Source: Phialocephala subalpina (Eukaryota; Ascomycota; Leotiomycetes; Helotiales; Mollisiaceae). From it: a DNA stretch of 38,601 nucleotides. The position numbers were made by a program, and so were the translations under genes. The notes below the pieces were generated by a model. It was not told the origin of the DNA, ran no database searches, and saw nothing but the letters and a program-made list of their open reading frames with translations. Below, piece by piece: positions 23,516-32,744 of the stretch (its first letter is position 1; each line of letters opens with the position of its first letter). Location of the stretch: contig FJOG01000014.1 of NCBI GenBank assembly GCA_900073065.1, positions 131,620 through 170,220 on the forward strand, read 5' to 3'.

Positions 23516-24340
23516 TCAGGTGTCGCTCGCTAAGAAATAGGGACTCGATATTCCAATCTCCTTAACATTGTGAATTGGCAAGCCTGAGGTGATTTGCGAT
23601 ATGCTCCATGAGAATCCCAAGGTCCAGTACTTCATCATCTGTCTGCTCTCCATATCATCATCGTCCAACGTTAATATGCTTTGAAATCTCACGCCCATCC
23701 TCATCAATGTCTTTCTCACAGCAAGACCACCCTCGAACTCGGGTTTATTGACAAGTGTCTCCAATGTGGCGTGGCGGCGTTAGTTGTGGTCACACCAGAA
23801 GTCGCTCCCATACTTAACCTCTTTTTACTCCTACTCGTTTTTATTAGTGTTGACCGTGGAATTTCCTCCACTACCTTCTGTTTCTTACTGGGCGCAACAA
23901 CTGGGGTTTTCGCAGCGACTCTGTTGATTGATGCTCGGTGTTTTGTTCTTTTGCACCCTTTATCTCCTCCCCACTCGCCACAACACAACCAGGTCAAGCC
24001 AGAGTGACATGCTTTCGTTTTCGGTCTCTGAGGATAGCTCATCATTCGACTCGTCCTCAGATTCAGTATCAGCATAATACCGCACCACATCTTTTCCTTG
24101 TACCAAGAATTCTTGTTCGAGTCCCTTCTGCAATTCTGGGATCTTCTCGCAGTACATTTTCATCGTGCGACGCAGTCCGGCCGCAGGCATGTTCTCGATT
24201 GTAGTCATGAGAACCATCGACACAACAGGCTTTGATGTCCCAGTGCGCGCCTCTTGAGGGGCGGGTTTCTGAGGAGCGACACTCTAAGAAGCCACCTTTC
24301 TAGGCTTACCCCGTGGCCTCCCGGCTTTCTTGGGAGGCAT
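23516..24340 (-). pseudogene. Decayed CHORD-like paralogue (copy B)
   Basis: The ATG at 24340 opens with an AT-hook-like stretch (KKAGRPRGKPRK), then a TAG at codon 19 (24284-24286). The frame continues through the family's helical module (GLRRTMKMYCEKIPELQKGL, FLVQGKDVVRYYADTESED). At about 24,010 the sequence jumps from the acidic linker straight to the late part of the Cys/His module (GLTWLCCGEWGGDKGC, KRTKH). The CxxC, CxWHTG and CHG parts and the module intron are therefore deleted, with a frame change. A linker like copy A's follows (KTPVVAPSKKQK vs KAPVIAPKRGQK), then a second module disrupted by frameshifts and stops, with traces of NKPEFEGG and IDEDG. The lower boundary is approximate. 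Confidence 0.75.
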
Positions 24341-24943
24341 TGCAAGAGATCTTACGAAAACCAATATGAATTCCTAATACTCTAGGAAACGAAAAATGAG
24401 TCAGTATCAGACCAGCTCGATGACATACCCCACTCACCGAACAGCACCAGCCACATACGTGACAGACTTTTCAGGAGATCAGCCCTCAAGAACAAAATGA
24501 CAAAAAAAAAAAAAAAAAAATATTTAGGGGGAAAGGCAACATTAAAAGACGATTACAGCTATAAAAAAAATGAGAAGAAGCTGAGTTGACGGCGATGAAG
24601 AAGATTTGGGGATCACATCGGAAAGTTTCAGGAAGACGCGATCCCTACGCGTTTGCTTGACACGCTAATGTCAGGTTGTGCGGGGTCTTTCGACATTTGC
24701 ACTTCAAAGATCCAGTCGCTCCCAGGCACAGATGAAACTGGTGAGGGGCTCAATGGAGTGGTCAGAAGTCAGCGTATCTAAGTTCGGTAGAAAAGCAAAT
24801 AGTTAGAGATATTTGGAGTCATGAATGAATGAAACCAGAAAGAGATTCGAAGAACAGCCTTTCTTTTCTCGTGGGAGCATTTCAAAATGCCCTGTAATGG
24901 TCCCCGTTTCAGTGGTTATCTTTAGCAAGCGAGAGCCTGAGAT
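24341..24943. other. Intergenic between decayed copies B and C
   Basis: Contains a 19-base A run (24502-24520), and GACGCGATCCCTACGCGT near 24634-24652 with an ACGCGT box. It may include remains of the 3' part of copy C, but no motif is recognisable. Confidence 0.4.
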
Positions 24944-25396
24944 TCAGTGAGGCGCTCCGAAGATCGCTCCAAGAGAGCCTGCCAAACACGTGCAGGCGCG
25001 ACAAAGGCGCGCTAAATTAAACGCGTTTGTGGGGAACATCCTCACCTCCTCAAATCTTATGACGTTCTTCCCAGCGATGAGCAATCTACTAAGAGACTCT
25101 CTCAATTCTGGTATCGATTTGGAATATGCCTTGAGATATTTGCGCAGGTCCTGGAAGCTCAGGGTGTCGATGGCAGACTCTAGGGCAAGAGCTTTCGGAT
25201 GGCTGGCTCGGGTTTCGGACAAACTGCTGGCGTTCCTTGCACCTCGTGGGTTTGTCGGCCATTCGAGACTTCGCTGAGTGGTGGGAGGCGCACCGAGCTG
25301 CCGGGTATGGTCACGTTCGCAGGTTTCGCATCGAAAATAAAAGAGGTGTTTTCTTTCGCAGGTTGTTTGCGTGAGGTTGATCAATGTGGAGGCCAT
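24944..25396 (-). pseudogene. Decayed CHORD-like paralogue, N-terminal part only (copy C)
   Basis: Only the N-terminal half of the family survives. One frame gives SVRLPPLSEVSNGR, matching copy D's THLPPLREILNYGR. After a frameshift near 25210, another frame gives ALESAIDTLSFQDLRKYLKA, IPELRESLSRLLIAGKNVIRFEE, the helical module. After that the sequence decays and the Cys/His module is not found. DNA similarity to copy D extends upstream of the start (CATCAACCCCAA-GAGCA shared by both, on the minus strand). Copy C is thus a truncated duplicate of D or of their common ancestor. ORFs on the plus strand here are antisense shadows. Confidence 0.65.
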
Positions 25397-25453
25397 TGTT
25401 ACGGATGCTCATTGGGGTTGATGGTCCAGAACTTGAAATCAAGAGGTTTCGGG

Positions 25454-25493
25454 AACGCGACGGGCGGAAGTGGAAAACGCGCACCCCAACTCG
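25454..25493. promoter_or_regulatory. Upstream block of copy C shared with copy D
   Basis: ACGCGACGGGCGG...AAAACGCGCACCCC...CTCG here corresponds to CGCGACGCGGGCG...AAAACGCGTACCCC...CTCG at 26711-26751. Both lie 60-110 bp upstream of the respective start. Retention in a dead copy shows recent duplication of the promoter together with the gene. Confidence 0.55.
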
Positions 25494-25744
25494 TAGATTC
25501 TGTAGATACTTTGAATCATGTGACAAAGTTTGGCATGATGTTTTGCTAGCTGATCTAGAGGATGCCTACGTTGCACGCAGCTCGAAAAAGAGCAGAAGTT
25601 GTGAAGTGGTGAAGAGGAGAGACCCATCCAGCCCGACGAAAATAGGGTTGGCTCGATGATACTCAAGCTGGAAAAATTCAGCATTGCATCCTTAGCCAGG
25701 TTGAAGGGTTTCTCAATCATTACTCACTCGTCGGTATAGTATAT

Positions 25745-26641
25745 CTAATGCCAGCCAGGCATGCGAGGTAAAGCGCCAACATACGGGGCGAATCTATTAT
25801 GACGTGGGAGGTCCTCTTCTGCCTTTCTCTTCCGCCATCTTGACGAAACCTTCTCGACGACTTGATTGACACCCGCCTTGTGTTTTGTAGACTTACAACC
25901 GGGCGAACTTCCATTCTCACCACAGCATGACCACTTGAATCCATCGTCATATGTTGAATCGTCTTTAAGATCGTCAATAATGCCATGACAATCTTCATCA
26001 TGGTCGGCCCAGAAGTCGTCGTCATCGTTGACTTCCTTGTCGCCTGGAGTAATGTCAGAGAGCTTCTTTAACTGTAAGTGTAGTGGCAGCTCATAAGCCT
26101 CACCTGTGTGCCAGAAACATTGTCTTTCGTCGTTCTTCGTTACGTCGAACTTGTTCGTGCAATTCTCGCAAGTCGCATACCGCGGCGTCAACTCATCGTC
26201 CATCAGCGCAATCGGTTTAGGCTTCTTTTCACCCTTGCTATCATAATCGGCATCCTCAGGGCTACTCCCTATAAGGCTCTCCTTATCGTCTTCGGAATCC
26301 GAATCCGCGTGGTATCTTGCAACATCCTTCGCTTTGACCAACAACTTTGTTTCGAAGCCTTCCCTCAATGCAGGCAACGATTCGCAGTATTCTATGACCA
26401 TACTCCTCAGCAGATTGTCGTCTATAGTGTATATTGCATCTGCCAATGCCCTGGAGACCTTCGGAGGCTCGACTCGCTGGGGTGGAGGTTGTGGGCGAGG
26501 TCGTCCGTAGTTCAAGATTTCGCGGAGGGGAGGGAGATGCGTCGATTCGTGGCTCGGCAATATCGCATGCCCGAATCCCGCCTTGAGAGAAGGGAGATTT
26601 TCGTTCGAATACTTGTTGGGTCTGTCATCCGCAGAAGCCAT
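25745..26641 (-). CDS. CHORD-like Cys/His protein, one module (copy D)
   Basis: Two exons (26641-26104, 26043-25745) give 278 residues. The intron (26044-26103, gtgagg...ccag) sits at the same codon and phase as in copy A, right after WHTG. The N-terminal 60 residues are Pro-rich. The helical module follows (ALADAIYTIDDNLLRSMVIE, VKAKDVARYHADSDSED), then an acidic linker and the Cys/His module: CENCTNKFDVTKNDE, CFWHTG, DDFWADHDEDCHG, GFKWSCCGENGSSPGC, STKHKAG. All Cys and His positions including the CHG pair are kept. A basic tail (RWRKRK) ends the protein. The second module of copy A is absent. A retained promoter block lies upstream. Probably expressed; role unknown. Confidence 0.75.
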   Translation of the reverse strand: MASADDRPNKYSNENLPSLKAGFGHAILPSHESTHLPPLREILNYGRPRPQPPPQRVEPPKVSRALADAIYTIDDNLLRSMVIEYCESLPALREGFETKLLVKAKDVARYHADSDSEDDKESLIGSSPEDADYDSKGEKKPKPIALMDDELTPRYATCENCTNKFDVTKNDERQCFWHTGEAYELPLHLQLKKLSDITPGDKEVNDDDDFWADHDEDCHGIIDDLKDDSTYDDGFKWSCCGENGSSPGCKSTKHKAGVNQVVEKVSSRWRKRKAEEDLPRHNRFAPYVGALPRMPGWH

Positions 26642-26710
26642 TCTTGGTGGTGCTCGTTGGGGTTGATGCTTCTGCGAAGTTAAGCTTGTGAGGTTTGGAT
26701 CCCGCAGATG

Positions 26711-26751
26711 AGCGCGACGCGGGCGAAATGCAAAACGCGTACCCCTGCTCG
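26711..26751. promoter_or_regulatory. Conserved upstream block of copy D with ACGCGT box
   Basis: Shared with 25454-25493. It includes ACGCGT at 26735-26740, the MluI cell-cycle box, changed to ACGCGC in decayed copy C. It lies about 70-110 bp upstream of the copy D start. Cell-cycle control is inference only. Confidence 0.5.
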
Positions 26752-27368
26752 TGTCGGTCCTCAGTCAGGTGATGCTACCCATTATTTGGCTTTGATTTCT
26801 GCCCTTTATGGAGAATGGGAACTGGAGGCATTTGTTTCCTTTTCCTCCGGCTCAAGTAAACTTATTTACTATATTAGGGGCTTTTCATCGATGTTACTCT
26901 TTCATGTCCTCGCCTCCCCTATTCCCTCGCTTGGTTTCGCTAAGGCCCCTGAAGTATTGAATTCTTCGCTGAGACATCTCTTTCTTCCTCCTTGTTCTTC
27001 TACGTGAAGAATTGCTTATATCTTGCCTGTATTGGAAATGCCGTAAGCCCTTGCAGACTGCCACCAAAATTAAAGCCGGTCCAACCCCCACACTATTTAG
27101 TTTCGACATTCACGTGGTAGTAAGCGCGCCGTATTCAGCACCCAATTACTTTGCCATTCTTTCGATCGCGGAGATAGGGACTTTTTGAAATGATTGGAGT
27201 TCAAACCCCTCTTCGGAAATGGATACCGTAGGGGTGATCTGCAATTTTCCTACATAAATACAAACGCAAGAATGCACTGCCTAATCCATCTTCCCTCGAG
27301 GATTGTGTTGCTGTGCGTGCCCACCCTGCCAAGTCGTTACATTTGATTCTATCTCCACCTGACTTAAA
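26752..27368. other. Divergent intergenic region
   Basis: Lies between copy D (-) and the dioxygenase gene (+) and must hold the dioxygenase promoter. Small ORFs (26708-27007, 26894-27109) overlap on opposite strands and lack motifs. Confidence 0.5.
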
Positions 27369-28506
27369 ATGCCTACTAAAGCTTACTTCGACAAATATCC
27401 ACCCTTCCCCGACGATATTCCAGTCGCTCAACTCACTCGAATCCATCTTTCAAAACTTCTAGCGAATGAAAAGACAGAATCAGATGCTTTCTTCTCAGCT
27501 TCTCGAAAACTAGGATTCTTCCTCCTCGATTTTGAAGGCTCCGAAGAAGGAGAAGCATTCCTCAAGAATGCAGAAATAATGTTCGACATCAACAAAGAGG
27601 TCAACGAGACCGATGTTGATGAGATGATGAAATATGCTTACCGTCCGCCACACTCTTTATTCGGGTAAGTTCTCACGAAAATACTTAAGTTTCCACATTG
27701 ACTCGTTTAGATATAAAGCCCTTGGCGATCTTAAAGTCGAAGACGGCAGACCAGACCGCTTTACCTTCTACACCACAAGTCAAGACGACATGACCGATCT
27801 CTCGAAACCACTTTCCCATCCTCCACTCATCGAGTCCCACCGTGCCGAGATAAAAGCATACTTCAAACAAGCGCATTCCATCATCTCACTCGTTTGCTCC
27901 CATCTCGATTTCCAACTCCATCTCCCACCCGGGACATTCGCTTCAATGCAACCCATGACCTCCCCATCCGGAACCGGTCTCCGCATGCTCCGCTATCCAC
28001 CACAACCAGAAGGAGATCGCAGAACCAGTCTCCTCGGACACACAGATATCGGCTCCCTAACTATATTATTCAACATCACTGGTGGTCTACAAATCTTGCT
28101 CCCCAATAAAGACCCAAAAGATGACGCCGGCTGGGTCTACGTCAAGCCCGAACCCGGCTGCGCTATCGTTAATCTTGGCGATGCGATGGTTGAATGGAGT
28201 GGAGGAATTTTGAGAAGTAATATGCATCGAGTTACTTTTGCTCCGGGTGAGCAAGGAAAGGTTCCAAGATACAGTCTTGCTTACTTAGTAAGACCATTTG
28301 GTGATGCGAGTATGAAGAGGCTGGCTGGTGGTGGGAGCTTGATTCCTGAGGCAGAGGAGGGAGAGGATAACGAGATGAATGCGAGGGATTGGGAGGTATA
28401 TAAGGCTATTGGCGTTAGGTCGGGTCGTGTTAATGCGAGCAGTAGAGGTGGTTTGCCTTTCAAGAGTGAGGGCGAGAAGGTTGGGGTGGGAGTTGGAGCT
28501 AATTGA
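27369..28506 (+). CDS. 2-oxoglutarate/Fe(II) dioxygenase, isopenicillin-N-synthase-like
   Basis: Exons 27369-27664 and 27711-28506 (46-bp intron, gtaagt...tttag) encode 363 residues. The N-terminal DIOX_N domain begins PVAQLTRIHLSKLL and includes RKLGFFLLDFEG. The 2OG-FeII oxygenase core has the iron ligands H209 and D211 (LLGHTDIGSLTILF) and H271 (SNMHRV), with the 2-oxoglutarate-binding R285-x-S287 (VPRYSLAYLVRP). Such enzymes hydroxylate, desaturate or cyclise small molecules. Many fungal members belong to secondary metabolism, but no backbone synthase lies nearby, so this one stands alone. Length and motifs are complete. Substrate cannot be predicted. Confidence 0.93.
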
Positions 28507-28927
28507 GTTGAGTATGTTCATGTTGTGAATTGAACCGACGATACATGACAGTGTTCCTCTCACCGTGGTTGTCTTTTGCAAATCAATTTTACATCTCACA
28601 TTTGATCGCGGTACCGGAATCAGTGTCCCAATTCACTGAAAACGGTCATTTTCTTGTTTTCAAATCCGAATGCTGCTATTGTGCTGTATCAAGTGTGTTT
28701 TCTTTCGATCTGACTTTGTTCTCATCATCTATTTTTGACCTTTTTTTTTGTTCACGACTTTGCGTGCTAGTTCGGTTTCCACATATACACTTCCAAATTA
28801 CTCCTTTTCCAGCATTACAAACGGCTTTTGCAAGACACCAAGACCTCCTTTACTTTCTCAAACTCAATGAGAAGTGGCACCGGTTAAGTCGTTTTCTACA
28901 CTTCCGCTCTCAACATCAACACATGGC
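28507..28927. other. 3' flank of dioxygenase
   Basis: T-rich sequence after the stop. No gene or repeat recognised. Confidence 0.4.
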
Positions 28928-29416
28928 ATGTTGGCATTAGCACCACTAATCCTCAAAATAAACAACCACACCCGCCTCAATCTCCCCATGCTCTACACCA
29001 CCTATGTGTCCTCCTCAACCGGTTACTGGGAACGCTACAACTGCACCACTGGCCCTCAACCCCTGAAGATCGGTCATATGCCAACAACAACAGACAGACA
29101 GCTTGGAACTAACAATATGGCGACTTGCATGGACATCAATCTGATTTCCAGGACCGGATCAATAAAGGCGCATATCCCTCCGTATTCTTGTGTTTGGATT
29201 CCTGATTATATTGGTGTCTCCATCAATATGTCCTCTTCTGCGCAGTTTCGAAGTCTTGGAACATTAGGGAATGTCCCGGTACTCCTAGGACTTTCTAAAC
29301 GTCTGAAGAAACTTACTAAATTTGAGATCTTGGGCAAATACAGGCTCAGAACCAAAGACAGAAGAAGGCAAAAACGCATGGATTGCGGTAAAAGCTGCTT
29401 GGAAGAACTTGTTTAA
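28928..29416 (+). CDS. Hypothetical protein, uncertain
   Basis: A 162-residue frame from ATG 28928. The middle part (ILKINNHTRLNLP, SSSTGYWERYNCTT, SIKAHIPPYSCVWIPDYIG) has a beta-rich, protein-like pattern with Cys and NxT/NxS sites. This would suit a small secreted protein, but no signal peptide is visible from this start. The basic C-terminus (KDRRRQKR) looks less natural and may be read-through into an intron or UTR. An upstream exon is possible. Family not recognised. Confidence 0.3.
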   Translation: MLALAPLILKINNHTRLNLPMLYTTYVSSSTGYWERYNCTTGPQPLKIGHMPTTTDRQLGTNNMATCMDINLISRTGSIKAHIPPYSCVWIPDYIGVSINMSSSAQFRSLGTLGNVPVLLGLSKRLKKLTKFEILGKYRLRTKDRRRQKRMDCGKSCLEELV

Positions 29417-29765
29417 TAAAAACAAAGACAATTTTGGTAAGTTTACAAACAAACGCAATGTTAAGGTGTAATGGCCGCCGAATTCAATGGGTTTGGTCGC
29501 TGTTTTATACGACAATTATTCTAACTTGGAGATTTATAAAGAGGCGCAAGTGCAATCGCTTTGTTTATTACTAAAGATCACCCGCCTTAGAAGCGAGAAA
29601 GAGAGAAAAGGATGAGAGGGGGAGAGAAGGCCGAATCCAAGTTGATTTAACTCTCTGCGGATGGTAACACTTGGTTTCAGTACTATAAAGAGCTATATAT
29701 ATGAAATGTCGACGAGTATATCGACAATTAAGCGGAATACTTGGCCAAGTCTTCGCTCGGCCTAC
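29417..29765. other. Spacer before the urea-transporter 3' end
   Basis: About 350 bp with purine-rich repeats near 29598-29630. No gene. Confidence 0.4.
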
Positions 29766-31912
29766 TCAAGAGCTACTATACTCCTCCTTGCTCTTCTCGC
29801 CAACTTTCGCCTCTCCTTTGAAATTTGTTGGTGTTCCGGCACCTTCACATATACCCTCTATTCCTTCGACAGTGCCGGCGCCATGCGCATAGTACGAACG
29901 AGGGTGCTTTCTTCCAGTGACGTCGAGGTAGATAGCCTTGAACACGTGGCCCATCGACTTTCTTCCTTCCCAGAGAGGATAGATACCAACACAGGCCAGT
30001 GCGACAAAGATCCAGATGATACCGACTACGACCCACCCCGTAAAGAACTTTTCGGAGAAGATGTAGCGACTGCCAAACATTGGGAACGGCCAGAGGATTA
30101 ATAGCGCAAGGGTCAAGAACAGACACAGATATTTCGCGATCTTCGATGCGCGAAGAAGTTTTGTTTGCTCGGATTGATATTCCGCCTCGGACTGGTTGAC
30201 TTCTCCGGGAACGAGCTCGAGGTCCACGCCCGCTGCATCCGCAAGGTCATGGTCATCGCCCTTCCTGATCTGCCTCATGCTCTCCCAGTCGTAATGGTCG
30301 AGGCCGAAGATTAGGGTGAGGACAGGAATGAAGATGCACGGCGAGAGCAGAGCGACGACATTTCCGGCGAGCATGGGGTAGTTCGCGCCCAGAGTATCAA
30401 CGGTGAGGACACCAGACTCCTTGTAGCAGGTGACCAGCCAGGCAACCAGAGAGCAGCACAGGCCGAGAGGCGGAGACAGCATGGCCGCCTGCTTGTTCAG
30501 TCCGCTCCAGAGAAGGGTGAGGCACGCCGGAAGGACCGCAGATGAAATGATGACACCCATAAAAAGGTATAGAAATCCCATGGAGACACCTCCGAAGTGG
30601 AGACTGGTAGAGAACGCAGCCATGATCAGACCAAAGCCTAATACGCAGCAATGGGACATATAAATCAGACGGCGACCAGACGCGTCTGGGTTGAAGTAGC
30701 CTTGGTAGATATCATAGGTGAAGATGGACGACACTGCGATAAGCTCGGAAGAGGTAGCAGAAGTGACGGCCATGAAGATGATGAGAAGAGCGCAGACAGC
30801 GCCACCAGAGCCAAGAAGTGCAACCGCTGCATACGGCAAGACCAGACCAGCTGAGACATCTGATGCGCTCATGCGATCTGGAAAAGTAGGGAAAACGGGA
30901 TTAGACTCGAGTACAAGGGCTGCCAGGCCCATTGTAGTTGCGCAGGTAAAGGGGATTGCGAACCCTACGAGTATGTAAGCTATATGATCGCTACAATAGA
31001 GACAGTAAGACTCACAAGAGAGTCCTCCGAGAATATATCCTGGGAGGGCATCGACTGGAGAAGCAGCGATAGCCTTGTTGTAATAACCGTTGTCGCAGAA
31101 AACCTACGCGCGCGTGTGAGCGACATGATAGTAGCGAATCTTAATAAATAGACAATAGACTTACAATACCAAAGTTTCCTACAATATTAATGACTACCCC
31201 GCTTGTTAGCATGGAGAATCGAAGAGATGTAATGGTGCTGCAGGATAGCGACAGGGGGAGACTTGCTAAAGAAGATCATGCCATCGGTAGAGCGCATGGT
31301 CAAGTAGCTACCGCTAGCGTTTCCAGAGACGGGATGACTTGCGGAGGCCTGCTGGAGAAGATCAAAAACGGCCTTTGGAGAGCCGAGGATGTTTGAGGTG
31401 GCGTAGGTTGTGAGGCAGAAAATGATGATGATGATCAGGAGCATGACGGTGTGCACGTAGTCCATGAGGAAGGTGGCTTTGATACCGCCAAACATGGTGT
31501 AAATGATGACTCCCAGTGGTAGTAGAAAGCAGGCCGCGGGGGTTGGGACGCCAGTCAAGGCAGTGAAAGCGGCGGAGCCACCGGTGAGCAGCATCGCTGT
31601 AACCAAGATATTGGTCATCAGGCCAAAAATGGTGAAGATAATGTGAGTGCCTTTGCCATACCTTGCCTTAATAACCTCTAAGAATGTCTGAGAGGTGGGA
31701 ATTAGCAGCGCTTTCGCATAAGATGATGGTCATCGTGGTCAAAGTACTCACATGAGCGTTTGGTGCGCGTCTCTTCAATTCGATGGCGATGGAAGCAAAG
31801 AGGATGATTTGAACCGTGGCGCCAGATGCGTACCAGAAGGGACCAGAAACGCCGTAGTCATAAGCAATTGACGTAGACTGAAGAAGGGTAGCGGCCCAAG
31901 TCCAGGAGCTGG
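29766..31912 (-). pseudogene. DUR3: DUR3-type urea/sodium:solute symporter, 5'-truncated
   Basis: DUR3 proteins import urea at the plasma membrane (SSS family, usually about 650-700 residues). The copy starts abruptly at [20 protein letters not shown], internal in the family, so roughly the first 60-90 residues with one or two helices are gone. The rest is intact over about 630 residues. Exons: 31912-31752, 31687-31267, 31193-31165, 31103-31016, 30964-29766. Landmarks: [84 protein letters not shown] and AVTSATSSELIAVSSIFTYD. The intron at 31194-31266 has a GC donor (gcaagt). All internal junctions are in frame and no stop is seen, so truncation is the only lesion. A chimeric start (Met at 31922 inside ankyrin antisense sequence) could still allow translation. 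Confidence 0.85.
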
Positions 31913-32744
31913 GGAAGGACATGGCGACAGAGTTACGGAACTTCTCAATGCTGGAGCAGATGTCAACGCTCCTCTCGCAGATCATGCTGGCCGCACGGCA
32001 CTTCAAGCAGCAGCTGAGAATGGCCACATTGAGCTAGTTGAACGACTTCTCCAAGCCAAAGCAGATACTAATGCTCGCCCGGCTATATTCAATGGACAAA
32101 CAGCACTTCAAGCAGCAGCCGGGAAAGGACATATCGACGTTGTCCAACGACTTCTCGATGCTGGAGCAGACGTTAATGCTCTACCAGCTAAATTCAATGG
32201 ACGAACAGCACTTCAAGCAGCAGCTAAGAATGGACATGTCAACGTCGTTCAACGACTTCTCGATGCCGGAGCAAATGTCGATGCTCTACCAGCTCTTGAG
32301 GGAGGACGGACAGCGCTTCAAGCAGCAGCTAAACGTCTTGCCGGTCGTGTTGTTCAACAATTTCTCAGCAATCTTCAACCAGATATCATCGGAGGACGGA
32401 CAGCTCTTCATGCAGCTGCTGAAAATTACGATATCAAGCTTGTTCAGCTTCTCCTTGATGCTGGTGTTGATCCTAACCTGCCAGGAGCTAATTTGCAAGT
32501 AGATGCTGTGCTACAAAAGGCAGCTACGAGCGATCGCACCCGTCAACGGAGGTATTTTAGGCGCCTTATTGTCTGCTGTGACGGAACATGGCAAAGAAAT
32601 GAGACGGACCAACATCTTTCAAATGTTGCAAGGATAGCGCGCTGTTTTGACGAATGTGATCGTCGACGTCAAGGGACCAGTTTTACCCAAATTGTGCACT
32701 ACCAATCTGGAACAGTGTGGTCGTTGTCACCAATAACCCGTTGA
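31911..32744 (+). pseudogene. Ankyrin-repeat/DUF2235 protein fragment
   Basis: One open frame (frame of 32493) with no start codon at its 5' end. It begins [20 protein letters not shown], mid-repeat, exactly where DUR3 stops. About five ankyrin repeats follow ([33 protein letters not shown] and variants). The frame then passes into FRRLIVCCDGTWQRNETDQH, SNVARIARCF, TQIVHYQSGT, the start of the DUF2235 alpha/beta-hydrolase domain related to Tle1-type phospholipases. It stops at 32742-32744, where the domain should continue for about 200 residues. Both ends are thus missing. Ankyrin/DUF2235 combinations occur in fungi, often in accessory genes. Function of this remnant is unlikely. Confidence 0.8.
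31989..32420 (+). repeat. Near-identical 105-bp ankyrin repeats
   Basis: The word GCACTTCAAGCAGCAGC or close variants recurs. Unit starts are about 31989, 32094, 32199, 32304 (105 bp apart, 35 codons) and 32394 (90 bp). High DNA identity indicates recent unit duplication or conversion. Confidence 0.8.

Noticed and set aside
24502..24520. 19-base A run as a possible retrotransposed poly(A) tail
   Set aside because: No target duplication or processed gene adjoins it and nearby copies keep introns where readable.
22079..26641. CRISPR-like or small-repeat array reading of the 22-27 kb similarity
   Set aside because: The similarity is between kilobase-scale paralogous genes, not short spaced repeats.
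26108..26683. 191-residue plus-strand ORF
   Set aside because: Antisense of copy D, whose splice and Cys/His pattern match copy A.
32038..32502. 154-residue plus-strand ORF with Leu/Gln repeats
   Set aside because: Wrong frame of the ankyrin repeats; periodic only because the DNA is repetitive.
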